Below, piece after piece: positions 20,475-28,554 of a stretch of 64,000 nucleotides of DNA (position 1 is the first letter of the stretch; each line of letters begins with the position of its first letter). The notes beneath the pieces were generated by a model. It saw only the letters and a program-made list of their open reading frames with translations. It had not been told where the DNA came from and did no database searches. The translations under genes and the position numbers were made by a program. This DNA comes from Crocinitomicaceae bacterium (GTDB taxonomy: Bacteria > Bacteroidota > Bacteroidia > Flavobacteriales_G > Salibacteraceae): positions 793,379 to 857,378 of the forward strand of contig PAME01000001.1 of NCBI GenBank assembly GCA_002707155.1, read 5' to 3'.

Positions 20475-21013
20475 ATGCGTATTATCAATATCTATTTACT
20501 ACTATTGCTTGTCATAAGCTCTCTATGCCTTATAAAACAGTCTTTGAAAACGCCATATTGGTTAGAGCCAGGCGTACCTGGTCTGACAGACAAATTGGAT
20601 CATCTGCATGTATTACCAACATGGATGTCTACCAATGGTGGACGGATGGTTATGCCATTCCTGTAATAGAAAGCAGAATTATGACCCAAACAGGGCCATG
20701 CCCTCCTGGTTTTCAAAACGTGTTAGTGACAAAATTTATTAACGGCCTCCCTCTAAAGAACATCAGCAAAAAGCGTTCTCTTTTAAAAGTTTACCCAAAC
20801 CCGAGCTCGGAAATACTTAATCTAAAATTACCTAAGGGACTTTTGGAGAGTGGTTACCAAATATGTAATGCAAATGGAAAAATCTTGCAATCTGGTGTAA
20901 TACATACGGGCACCAACCAAATCAATATTTCAAAATTATCAGCAGGCATATATTGTTTAAAGTTAACTGCTGAATCGCATAATCCTGTCATGTTTGTTAA
21001 AACAACTAATTAA
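20475..21013 (+). pseudogene. Small secreted T9SS type A protein, apparently frameshifted
   Basis: A strong signal-peptide start (MRIINIYLLLLLVISSLC) opens at 20475 but its frame ends at 20666 after reading unnatural sequence. A second frame opens at 20525 and runs to 21013 with sensible sequence (YQWWTDGYAIP, QTGPCPPGFQNVLVTKF) and a T9SS type A sorting domain (VYPNPSSEILNLKLP, LSAGIYCLKL). The two halves fit as one protein of about 180 residues split by a single frameshift near 20525-20540. Alternatively translation starts at the ATG at 20525, which would give a protein without a signal peptide and so of no use to T9SS. The N-terminal domain is not one I recognise. Confidence 0.6.
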
Positions 21014-21030
21014 AAAAACAGATACTAATT

Positions 21031-22023
21031 ATGAAAAATAAAAAACTACTTCTTGTTGCATTCTCTGTTATCAATTTTACACTTTTCACAAAAGCTCAAC
21101 AGATTGATAATCTAATTATTCCTGGTGATGGTATAACCATGAAATTCGACCAAATCCTTGATACGTTAACCGTTAATAATCAGGGTCCTTGGGATTTTTC
21201 AAAAATTGAACCTACTGGATCCTACGAGATGTCTATGTTGCCAATAAAAGAATCTCAACATGCTTCAGATTACCCAAACGCAACACATGTATTGAAAAGT
21301 GAAAATGGCGAGTTTTTCTGGAACTACGGAAAAGATGGAATGTATTCAATGGGCAGAGTGACTGATAATATAGAAGTTAGCTACGATAAAGGGCTTCAGA
21401 TTTTTTCTTATCCATTTGATAATACTTTCAAACAGACAAAGGAAATTAAAACCACTCACTACTTTGTACCAACTGGAACAACAGAACCTTGGCAGGACAA
21501 AATTGAGGTGGAAGGCGTAAATTTCGGATCATTAAGACTTCCTGATGGTGAGCAGTACTCGGACGTATTATTAACGAAAGGTAAAAGAACTTCCATCCAA
21601 GGACCACACTCTATTTTGGGTGTGACCCTTACAATAGAAGAATACTTTGAACAGTTTTGGCTTGGAGATTATCCACTACCTATCATGGAAAATTACTACG
21701 TAATAAGCACAAGCCCGACAGGTACAAAAAAGTTGGAATTTAAACGGACTCTGTTTTTGTCCAGAAGTTCTATGAATACCGGAACAAAAGACCAGTTGGG
21801 TATCGAGTTGGGTATCGATTTTTATCCCAACCCTACAAACAGCATCGTGTATTTTGGTTCAAAACAAGAACGTGTGACCATATTCGATAGTAAAGGGTCC
21901 TTAATCTTCAGTGCTTTAGATGTACAAGAGATTGATGTTTCCAATATTCCACACGGATTTTACACTGTGAAATTAGAAAATGAAGGCAATTTTAGCAGCC
22001 ACAAACTGCTGAAAAATGATTAG
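21031..22023 (+). CDS. Secreted protein with T9SS type A sorting domain
   Basis: 330 residues. A signal peptide (residues 1-22, ends TKAQ) is followed by a body of about 225 residues that I cannot assign to a named enzyme family (contains NNQGPWDFSKIEPTGSYEM and LGDYPLPIMENYYVISTS). The last 75 residues are a type A sorting domain (FYPNPTNSIVYFG, IPHGFYTVKLENEG). It lies 17 bp after the preceding T9SS gene in the mnmE-tail element, and its stop codon is 11 bp before the IS6-type element. It is probably cargo of the integrated element and exported by the host T9SS. Confidence 0.85.
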   Translation: MKNKKLLLVAFSVINFTLFTKAQQIDNLIIPGDGITMKFDQILDTLTVNNQGPWDFSKIEPTGSYEMSMLPIKESQHASDYPNATHVLKSENGEFFWNYGKDGMYSMGRVTDNIEVSYDKGLQIFSYPFDNTFKQTKEIKTTHYFVPTGTTEPWQDKIEVEGVNFGSLRLPDGEQYSDVLLTKGKRTSIQGPHSILGVTLTIEEYFEQFWLGDYPLPIMENYYVISTSPTGTKKLEFKRTLFLSRSSMNTGTKDQLGIELGIDFYPNPTNSIVYFGSKQERVTIFDSKGSLIFSALDVQEIDVSNIPHGFYTVKLENEGNFSSHKLLKND

Positions 22024-22034
22024 CCCTTGACAAC

Positions 22035-22821
22035 GGTTCAGTTGCATTAACTTACCCTGAATCCAAAAGTAACCAAATTCGATGTTTATTAAGCTGCTAA
22101 AGATTTAAAAGTAGCAAACCAATTTGACTTTGAGTCCTTGATTTGATTCTTCCTGATGATATTAATTATTTCTATTCCTGCCAATGTTCTTTGTGCTGAT
22201 TCGAACTCCTTGAATCCTGTTGATATGGATATCCGCCGTTTGATTGTTCTATGATCCTGTTCAACGATATTATTCAAGTATTTGACTCTTCGTATCTTGA
22301 TGTTATTTACGAATAAACTTCGCTTGTTTACTGTCCTTATACCTGATGTGTTGGCTCCACTTTTGTCAATATTAATGATCCTTGGTTTTCCGTTATTACC
22401 AATTGCTTTATTCAGAAATTTCTGTGCTGAACCCTTCATTCTCCTCTTTGTTAACAGGAAATCAATGGTACTCCCATGCTTGTCTAATGCTCTATATAAA
22501 TATCTATCTTTTCCTCCTACTTTGATATATGTTTCATCCATTCTCCAGCTATCACATACTTGTTTCTTTCTCCTGTGCATATTCGCTTCAATCATCGGAC
22601 TGAACTTGAAAACCCATCTTTGAATTGTAGTATGGTCCACTTTCACCCCTCTTATTCTCAGAATCTCTTCAACATCTCTGTAACTAAGAGTAAATCTGAC
22701 TTTGAAATAGACTGCCTGAAGAATAATTGATTTTGGATATCTGTGACGCTTGAACATAGAAGTAGTTTTCAAGTACGAATCTAAAGATAATGTAACTTGC
22801 GTTAGTTAATGCAACAGAACC
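22035..22821 (-). mobile_element. IS6-family insertion sequence, 787 bp
   Basis: The ends form inverted repeats: the left end reads GGTTCAGTTGCATTAACT and the right end, reversed, GGTTCTGTTGCATTAACT (17 of 18 match). A GGTTCTGTTGCA-type end and a length near 790 bp are typical of the IS6/IS26 group. One transposase gene fills it. The expected 8-bp target duplication is absent: TTGACAAC on the left, ACTACTCA on the right. Recombination with another copy, or loss of flanking DNA, could explain this. Confidence 0.88.
22089..22772 (-). CDS. IS6-family transposase
   Basis: 227 residues, full length for the group. An N-terminal helix-turn-helix region (LSYRDVEEILRIRGVKVDHT) precedes a DDE core: the first Asp in WRMDETYIKV, the second in NIDKSGAN, the Glu in YLNNIVEQDHRTIKRR. 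YLYRALDKHGSTIDFLL is also typical. It catalyses replicative, copy-in transposition of the surrounding element. All catalytic residues are present, so it may be active. An opposite-strand ORF at 22282-22623 is only a shadow of it. Confidence 0.93.
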   Translation of the reverse strand: MKTTSMFKRHRYPKSIILQAVYFKVRFTLSYRDVEEILRIRGVKVDHTTIQRWVFKFSPMIEANMHRRKKQVCDSWRMDETYIKVGGKDRYLYRALDKHGSTIDFLLTKRRMKGSAQKFLNKAIGNNGKPRIINIDKSGANTSGIRTVNKRSLFVNNIKIRRVKYLNNIVEQDHRTIKRRISISTGFKEFESAQRTLAGIEIINIIRKNQIKDSKSNWFATFKSLAA

Positions 22822-22833
22822 ACTACTCATTTT

Positions 22834-22960
22834 GTGCCTGTGTGTGCCTTAGCGTGTCATTATGTGCCTATGTGTGCCACAATTACCCTAAAAAACGTTT
22901 TGAGGTACAAATAAGCCCTGCAAAAAGTATTCAGGTACAACGAAGGTACAAATATGTACC
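22834..22960 (+). repeat. Short direct repeats near the right end of the mnmE element
   Basis: Two repeat types are visible. GTGCCTRTGTGTGCC occurs at 22834-22848 and 22864-22878, 30 bp apart. GGTACAA occurs at 22904, 22934 and 22945 (30 and 11 bp apart), the last inside the palindrome GGTACAAATATGTACC. The GGTACAA word matches the phased array at the left end, as expected if both flank the attachment sites of one element. Confidence 0.55.
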
Positions 22961-23002
22961 TAACAACGCAAAACATAACAAAATAAACAATAACTTTGTT
23001 TT

Positions 23003-23029
23003 AATAAAAAAGCCCTATTTACAGGGCTT
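23003..23029 (-). terminator. Intrinsic terminator after mnmE
   Basis: AAGCCCT (23010-23016) pairs with AGGGCTT (23023-23029) around a 6-base loop. Read on the minus strand it is followed by a T-rich run (the A-run at 23004-23010). It stands 46 bp beyond the mnmE stop but inside the integrated element, so the element supplies mnmE with a terminator. Confidence 0.75.
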
Positions 23030-23074
23030 AGTGCTTGTTACTAATATGTTTTTTGAATGTTTGTTTTGTTGTAG

Positions 23075-23092
23075 TTACTTTCCAATACAGAA
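23075..23092 (-). repeat. mnmE-end attachment site
   Basis: TTCTGTATTGGAAAGTAA encodes the conserved Phe-Cys-Ile-Gly-Lys-stop of MnmE. Its copy at 19983-20000 marks the other boundary. Because the core is the coding tail itself, integration leaves mnmE intact. Confidence 0.7.
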
Positions 23093-24454
23093 TTTTGAAA
23101 ATATATTCTCTAATAAATCATCTGTTGTTATTTCCCCAGTAATTTCACCCAAATGAAACAGCGATTGCCGAATGTCAGCGGCTAATAAATCGCCAGAAAG
23201 TTCATTTGATAAACCGTTATAAGCTCGCATTAAAGCTTCATTTGCCGAAGTTAGTGCTAGGTAATGTCTAGAGTTCGTAATCACAACATCTTGTTCGCCT
23301 ATCTTACCTAAATTGACCAATTCGATAAGGTGATTTTCTAATTCTTCCAAGTTGTTTTTTTCTTTGGCAGACAAGAATATTGGGTCATATTCATGTTCTA
23401 AAAACGAGCGCTTCTCTTTGCTGAGTTGATCCGATTTATTCGCTATTATAACCAGTTCCGAATTTGTTTTTTCCACATCGTTTTTAAGTGCAGAAACTAT
23501 GGTTTTAAGTTCTGAGGTTTCAATATTAGCAGCATCAAACAAGTAGCAGACAATTGCTGCTTCACGCATTTTTTCTAAGGTCTTTTTTACGCCTAAAGAT
23601 TCAACCAAATCCTCTGTTTCTCGTATTCCTGCAGTATCTATAAATCGAAATACAACACCATTCCAAATTACCTCATCTTCAATTACGTCTCGAGTCGTAC
23701 CAGCGATTTCTGTAACCAATGCTTTCTCCTCATTTAGTAAAGCGTTCAATAAAGTTGACTTTCCCGCATTTGGCTTTCCCGCAATTACAACTGGAACCCC
23801 ATTTTTTATAACATTCCCGCTTTTGAAGGACGAAACCAAAGCCTGAATAACCACATGAATATTCCAAATCAACGCTTTGAGTTCATCTCGATTAGCAAAT
23901 TCAACATCCTCCTCGCTAAAATCCAGTTCAAGCTCAACCATAGAGGCAAAGTGAATGAGGTCAGCTCTTAATTTTTTGATTTGTTCAGAAAACCCTCCTC
24001 GCATTTGTTGCATAGCCACTTTATGTGCAGCTTCAGAGTTAGATGCTATTAAATCGGCAACAGCTTCTGCTTGACTCAAGTCTAGTTTTCCATTTAGGAA
24101 GGCGCGTAATGTAAACTCGCCCGGTTTTGCAGGCAGGGCTCCATTTTCGACAAACAATCGAATCACGTCCTGCAATATGTATTGAGAGCCATGACAAGAA
24201 ACCTCTACAACCTCTTCGCCGGTATAACTTTTCCCGTCTAAAAATAGCGTCACAAGTACCTCGTCTACAATACGATCCTTATCTTTTATTTGGCCAAAAT
24301 GAGCAGTGTGACTGTTTGCATTGCGGAGGTCTTTTGAAAAAACCTTTGATAGAATATCAATTGATTTGCTTCCAGAAAGCCGAATTACTCCAATAGCTCC
24401 AACTCCTTGCGGAGTAGCTAAAGCAACAATTGTATCTGTGTTTAATTCAGTCAT
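23075..24454 (-). CDS. mnmE: tRNA modification GTPase MnmE
   Basis: 459 residues, normal family length. The N-terminal formyl-THF-binding domain starts with DTIVALATPQGVGAIGVIRL. The helical domain holds an inserted G domain: G1 AGKPNAGKS (about 225), G2 AGTTRDVIEDE, G3 DTAGIRET, G4 NKSD. The C-terminus FCIGK carries the catalytic Cys. With MnmG it makes the 5-carboxymethylaminomethyl modification of U34 in several tRNAs. Single gene, divergent from the SGNH-like hydrolase gene across 110 bp. Its 3' end is duplicated at 19983, marking an integration site. Confidence 0.97.
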   Translation of the reverse strand: MTELNTDTIVALATPQGVGAIGVIRLSGSKSIDILSKVFSKDLRNANSHTAHFGQIKDKDRIVDEVLVTLFLDGKSYTGEEVVEVSCHGSQYILQDVIRLFVENGALPAKPGEFTLRAFLNGKLDLSQAEAVADLIASNSEAAHKVAMQQMRGGFSEQIKKLRADLIHFASMVELELDFSEEDVEFANRDELKALIWNIHVVIQALVSSFKSGNVIKNGVPVVIAGKPNAGKSTLLNALLNEEKALVTEIAGTTRDVIEDEVIWNGVVFRFIDTAGIRETEDLVESLGVKKTLEKMREAAIVCYLFDAANIETSELKTIVSALKNDVEKTNSELVIIANKSDQLSKEKRSFLEHEYDPIFLSAKEKNNLEELENHLIELVNLGKIGEQDVVITNSRHYLALTSANEALMRAYNGLSNELSGDLLAADIRQSLFHLGEITGEITTDDLLENIFSKFCIGK

Positions 24455-24564
24455 ATTTCGATCAACTAGTTTTATGAGATAAGAAGGTTAGAAAATTCCC
24501 AAAATTAAACTAACCGAATGGCAACTTAATCCGTTAATATTGACGAGCACAATAATAGATAAAT

Positions 24565-25890
24565 ATGAAAATTTATACTTCAATAATTTCTTTGGCAGTT
24601 CTGTTGCTTTTTGCACAAGTTACTTTTGCCCAGCGTACAATAAAAAGAGTGCTGTTTTTTGGAAACAGTTACACCGCGGGTTTGCCAGAACTCATTTCAA
24701 AATTAGCTTCGTCTGCTGGCGACTCTTTAATTTTTTCCGATGCCAGCGCTGGCCAAACGATAAAAGATCATGCAACTTCGCCCAGCAGCTTTACAGCTAT
24801 TTCTTCTGGTCATTGGGATTATGTTGTCATTCAATGCCAGAGTCAAGAAGGAGCTTTTCGAGATGCTTATGTAAATGCTAATGTTTTTCCATATGCTAAA
24901 ATTTTAGCGGATAGTGTAAGGAAATATAACCTATGTGGCAAAACAATGTTTTACATGACTTGGGGAAGGAAATATGGAGATGCTTCAAATTGTAACAATT
25001 ATCCTCCATTGTGCACATTTGAAGGCATGCAAATGAGGTTGCGTACTAATTACCTTAAAATGGGTTTTGATAACGACGCATTTGTATGTCCAGTTGGTAT
25101 GGCGTGGAGACATGCAAGAACGAATTCTCCATCAATTGAGTTATACGATGCTGATGAAAGTCATCCTTCCATAAAGGGTATGTACCTTTCTGCCAGTACT
25201 TTTTACGCTGCTATATTCGAGAAATCACCACTACAAGTCACTCATACAGCAGGATTAAATAGTACTGATTTAGACTCCTTAAAAAAGGCAGCAAATTTCA
25301 TAGTATTTGATAGCCTTGCCACCTGGAATATTAAGTACGACACCTTGGTAAACGATGTGTTTTATGTAGCTTTATACGATACGGTAACATTTATAAATGA
25401 CACTAAATCATTATCTTGGGTTCAGTGGGACTTTGGAGATGGAGGTCAATCTCAAGATATCAGTCCAGTGCATATTTACGGTAGAGCAGATACTTTTGCA
25501 GTGAATGTTAGCTCCTATGTCGGCTGCCATCAGTTAGACACCACATTTGAGGTTATAACGACCATGTATGAAGAGAATATCCCAGACTCTGCAAAAGATA
25601 CGACCGTGGTGAAGCCCAATGCAATATTAGAGCTCGAGGCGAATGAGCTATTCGTGTTTCCAAACCCCTGCAAAGGAGCCTTAACTATAGTTTCGGATTT
25701 TGGCGCTGAACAAAGTGGTAACTATAGTTTTTTGCTCTTTAATGTTAACGGAATTGAAGTAATGCGCGCGAATCTGCAAGGAAGTCATACAAGGTTAGAC
25801 CTATCTAGTATGCAATCTGGCGTTTATTTTTACTCAATTCAAAATGGGAGCAAGCAGTCAATTAAGCAAAAAATAGTTTTATTGGAATAG
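24565..25890 (+). CDS. Secreted SGNH-type hydrolase with PKD and T9SS type A domains
   Basis: 441 residues. A signal peptide ends near residue 22 (TFAQ). The catalytic domain starts with VLFFGNSYTAG, a GDSL-like block I with Ser in GNSYT, and ends with DESHPSIKGMYLSA, which carries the Asp-x-x-His dyad. This resembles the SGNH/DUF4886 group of esterases. A PKD-like module (VQWDFGDGGQSQDISPVHIY) follows near residue 290, then a type A sorting domain (VFPNPCKGALTI, MQSGVYFYSIQNG). I infer an extracellular esterase or deacetylase acting on polymers; the substrate is unknown. Start chosen at the ATG that opens the signal peptide. Confidence 0.87.
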   Translation: MKIYTSIISLAVLLLFAQVTFAQRTIKRVLFFGNSYTAGLPELISKLASSAGDSLIFSDASAGQTIKDHATSPSSFTAISSGHWDYVVIQCQSQEGAFRDAYVNANVFPYAKILADSVRKYNLCGKTMFYMTWGRKYGDASNCNNYPPLCTFEGMQMRLRTNYLKMGFDNDAFVCPVGMAWRHARTNSPSIELYDADESHPSIKGMYLSASTFYAAIFEKSPLQVTHTAGLNSTDLDSLKKAANFIVFDSLATWNIKYDTLVNDVFYVALYDTVTFINDTKSLSWVQWDFGDGGQSQDISPVHIYGRADTFAVNVSSYVGCHQLDTTFEVITTMYEENIPDSAKDTTVVKPNAILELEANELFVFPNPCKGALTIVSDFGAEQSGNYSFLLFNVNGIEVMRANLQGSHTRLDLSSMQSGVYFYSIQNGSKQSIKQKIVLLE

Positions 25891-25933
25891 CAATTTACCA
25901 ATATAGCTTTACTTTGATGCAAAGCTGTATGTT

Positions 25934-26725
25934 ATGATGGACTTACTAAAAAAGCCGCTGGTTCAATTTGTTTTGTTGGGGATAGTGTTATTTGGAATTC
26001 AACAAGTATCAAAAGACTCAACAATTAATGAACCTATTCAGATAGACAATCAAGTACGTGAACATTTGAAGCGGGAACTTGAAACGGAATGGCAGGTAAA
26101 GCCTGATTCGTTGATTTTAAATGTGGCCAAAGAAAAGTGGATTGAACAAGAGTTATTGTACCGTATAGCAGTAGAAAATGAACTGTATCAGCAGAGTGAT
26201 TTGGTGAAAAAGGCGATGATAGAGACAGCGGAGGAGTTTATTCTTTCTCAAGTAGATTTTCGAGAGCCTTCAAACGATGTGCTTGAGGAATTCATGAAAA
26301 CAAGCGATAAGGTTTACTTGACCAAGCAGAGTATCAGTTTTCGTCAGTATTTTTTTGGACAGGATTTAATGTTTGCACAAAAGTCACTGTTTGATTCCAA
26401 AGAAATAGAAATTGAAGGGTCTGAACCTATAGAAATACCTGCCAACCAAACTAATAAGTCTTACCGGCAAGTTGCTTCAGATTTTGGCGTATTGTTTTCA
26501 GATAGTTTGCAAGGTAAACCCGCAAATTGGAGAGGAATTGTACCCTCAAAGTTCGGTATTCACGTTGTAGTGGTTGACTCTGCAGTAGATGCAAAAATTG
26601 CCAATTTAAGCGATGTTCGAAGCAAAGTATTGACGGATTTCAGAAGGCAGCAACTGGTCAGTTTTAGGGACTCAATGTTGACGGAGTTACGAGGTAGAAC
26701 AGAAATTGTGGAAACTGTTGATTAG
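25934..26725 (+). CDS. PpiC-type peptidyl-prolyl cis-trans isomerase, membrane anchored
   Basis: 263 residues. One N-terminal membrane segment (LVQFVLLGIVLFGI) is followed by an extracytoplasmic part of SurA/PpiC type, with an N-terminal helical region (KEKWIEQELLYRIAVENELYQQSDLVKKAMI) and a rotamase-like domain whose end reads WRGIVPSKFGIHVVVVDS. It probably assists folding of envelope proteins. The HupE/UreJ-type gene starts 6 bp downstream; the two commonly travel together in this phylum, which suggests the foldase serves that membrane protein or its pathway. A second ATG follows directly and could equally be the start. Confidence 0.78.
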   Translation: MMDLLKKPLVQFVLLGIVLFGIQQVSKDSTINEPIQIDNQVREHLKRELETEWQVKPDSLILNVAKEKWIEQELLYRIAVENELYQQSDLVKKAMIETAEEFILSQVDFREPSNDVLEEFMKTSDKVYLTKQSISFRQYFFGQDLMFAQKSLFDSKEIEIEGSEPIEIPANQTNKSYRQVASDFGVLFSDSLQGKPANWRGIVPSKFGIHVVVVDSAVDAKIANLSDVRSKVLTDFRRQQLVSFRDSMLTELRGRTEIVETVD

Positions 26726-26731
26726 GCTGAT

Positions 26732-27703
26732 ATGCGATTTCGAAATTTAAAATCTGCATTTGTTTTTATTGCCCTAAGTTCAATGCTTTCGGGTTTTGCT
26801 CACGATAAAAGCCCAAATACATTAGTAATTACCATTGAAGGTCAGACAGTTTCTGTTTATGGAAAATCATTTTCAACTTCGACATTATCCAACTTTGAAA
26901 TTAAAACAGAAGCATCGTGGATGCTCGAAAAAAACAATACATCTACTTTTCAAAACCAACAGATAGAAGAATGGTTTTATACAAAAACCAGCGATCATCC
27001 GATAGAAATAGAAAGCAATAACAGGCGCTCGACTTCAATTCAACTTTTTAGAAATGGCGAACTTGTTACTTGGTTAGTTCCCAAAAACCACTTTAAAGTT
27101 GATCTACAACAGGAGGTTAATACAACCAATGTTATTCAGGAATACTTGCTATTGGGCATTGAGCACATATTAATTGGTTTTGACCATTTACTATTTGCTT
27201 TGGGTTTACTTTTTATTGTAAGGGCTAAGTCCATATTGTGGACCATCACGGGATTTACCGTGGCACACAGTATAACCTTAGGTTTAGCAGTTTCAGGTTG
27301 GCTAGTTCCAATAAGTTTGGGGTTAAGTGCAATTTGGGTAGAAGCAATGATAGCTGGATCTATATTAATCCTCGCGCTGGAAATGCGAAAAGGGACCAAG
27401 CATTCTACTCCAAGAGCAGTAACTATTGCTTTTGTTTTTGGACTGCTGCACGGGCTGGGTTTTGCAGGAGTCTTGCAAGAACTAGGCTTACCCGATTCAG
27501 CTTTTTGGCAGGCGTTAATTTCATTTAACATAGGAGTAGAGCTGGGTCAATTGTTTTTTATCGCAATATTGATTCTTTTGTATCAACTTATAAAAAAGAC
27601 AGTTTCTATAGAGAAGCTAAGCGTCGCAATGTCAATTTTAGTAGGCGGATTAGCTGCGCTGTGGTGTATAGAAAGAACCTTGTTATTAGCAAATTTGATT
27701 TAA
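26732..27703 (+). CDS. HupE/UreJ-type membrane protein
   Basis: 323 residues: an N-terminal segment and a soluble extracytoplasmic part of about 130 residues, then a membrane domain of six or so helices. The membrane part carries the family signature GIEHILIGFDHLLFALGLL and later FGLLHGLGFAGVLQELGLP and FNIGVELGQL. Related proteins are proposed metal (Ni, Co or Cu) transporters, but this long variant has no proven substrate. His and Asp residues in GIEHILIGFDHL are the likely metal contacts. Probably cotranscribed with the foldase gene 6 bp upstream and perhaps with the exonuclease gene 9 bp downstream. Confidence 0.85.
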   Translation: MRFRNLKSAFVFIALSSMLSGFAHDKSPNTLVITIEGQTVSVYGKSFSTSTLSNFEIKTEASWMLEKNNTSTFQNQQIEEWFYTKTSDHPIEIESNNRRSTSIQLFRNGELVTWLVPKNHFKVDLQQEVNTTNVIQEYLLLGIEHILIGFDHLLFALGLLFIVRAKSILWTITGFTVAHSITLGLAVSGWLVPISLGLSAIWVEAMIAGSILILALEMRKGTKHSTPRAVTIAFVFGLLHGLGFAGVLQELGLPDSAFWQALISFNIGVELGQLFFIAILILLYQLIKKTVSIEKLSVAMSILVGGLAALWCIERTLLLANLI

Positions 27704-27712
27704 AAATAATAC

Positions 27713-28477
27713 ATGAAGTTAGTTTCTTGGAATGTAAATGGGGTAAGAGCTGGAGTTAAAAAAGGCTTTATAGAAAAGGTATACGACATGGATGCTGACG
27801 TAATTTGTTTGCAGGAAACCAAAGCGCAAAATGATCAAGTTGCGGAGGCTCTTGATGCATTAAAAGGATATCATGTTTTTTCAAACTCAGCAGTAAAAAA
27901 AGGCTATTCGGGAACAGCTATCTTAACCAAGGAAGAGCCAATTGATGTAATGTACGATTTAGGAAAACCTATTCATGATAAAGAAGGGCGCTTGATATTT
28001 ATAGAATACAAGAGCTATTTTATTGGAACAACCTACGTTCCAAATTCAAAAGGAGATTTATCGCGTCTAGAAGAGCGGGTAGACTGGGATGCTGCTTTAT
28101 TGAGCTATATCAAAAAATTGGAAGAAAAGAAACCGGTAATAATTTGTGGCGATTTTAATGTTTGCCACAGAGATATTGACTTGGCTCGTCCAGCTGCCAA
28201 CTACAACAAATCTGCTGGATACACTCAAAAAGAAATTGATGGAATGGATAACTACACCAGTAATGGTTTTCTAGACACGTTTAGAGTTTTGCACCCTGAT
28301 GAGGTAAAGTATAGCTGGTGGAGTATGCGTGGCGGAGCAAGGGCAAAGAACGTGGGCTGGCGTTTGGATTATTTTTTGGCCAGTGAAGCACTTATGCCTA
28401 AAGTAAAGCAAGCCGATATCTGGACTCAAATGGAAGGTTCTGACCATTGTCCAGTAATTTTAGAATTAGAGGATTAA
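27713..28477 (+). CDS. xth: Exodeoxyribonuclease III
   Basis: 254 residues of the endonuclease/exonuclease/phosphatase fold. Motifs run in order: SWNVNGVRAG, CLQETKA (metal-binding Glu), YVPNSKGD, CGDFNVCHRDIDL, WWSMRGGARAKNVGWRLDYF and the C-terminal GSDHCPVILEL with the catalytic Asp-His. It cleaves DNA at abasic sites and removes nucleotides from 3' ends in base-excision repair. Cytoplasmic; no signal peptide. Confidence 0.95.
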   Translation: MKLVSWNVNGVRAGVKKGFIEKVYDMDADVICLQETKAQNDQVAEALDALKGYHVFSNSAVKKGYSGTAILTKEEPIDVMYDLGKPIHDKEGRLIFIEYKSYFIGTTYVPNSKGDLSRLEERVDWDAALLSYIKKLEEKKPVIICGDFNVCHRDIDLARPAANYNKSAGYTQKEIDGMDNYTSNGFLDTFRVLHPDEVKYSWWSMRGGARAKNVGWRLDYFLASEALMPKVKQADIWTQMEGSDHCPVILELED

Positions 28478-28554
28478 TTAATGCAAAAGCATCAGGCTAA
28501 AAAGTTTTGATTGCTTTACTTTTGACGACCCAAAAACACAGATAAATATATACG

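Larger units (their letters stand above)
19983..23092. mobile_element. Decayed integrative element in the 3' end of mnmE
   Basis: The last 18 bp of mnmE (23075-23092) are repeated in the same orientation at 19983-20000 with one mismatch. The roughly 3.1 kb between these copies is accessory: GGTACAAAT iteron-like repeats near both ends, an IS1595-type transposase fragment, two T9SS-sorted secreted proteins, and an IS6-family insertion sequence. No integrase or relaxase remains. By established knowledge, the 3' end of mnmE (trmE/thdF) is the attachment site of the SGI1 family of genomic islands and the site here is nearly the same sequence. I infer an island that has lost its mobility genes. 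Confidence 0.65.

Noticed and set aside
22282-22623. Plus-strand ORF opposite the IS6 transposase
   Set aside because: It is fully contained in the transposase gene and reads as hydrophobic shadow sequence.
22809-23156. Plus-strand ORF of 115 codons
   Set aside because: It runs across the IS end, the short repeats and the mnmE terminus; the composition is low complexity and no protein features are visible.
24127-24396. Plus-strand ORF of 89 codons within mnmE
   Set aside because: It is antisense to the conserved N-terminal part of mnmE.
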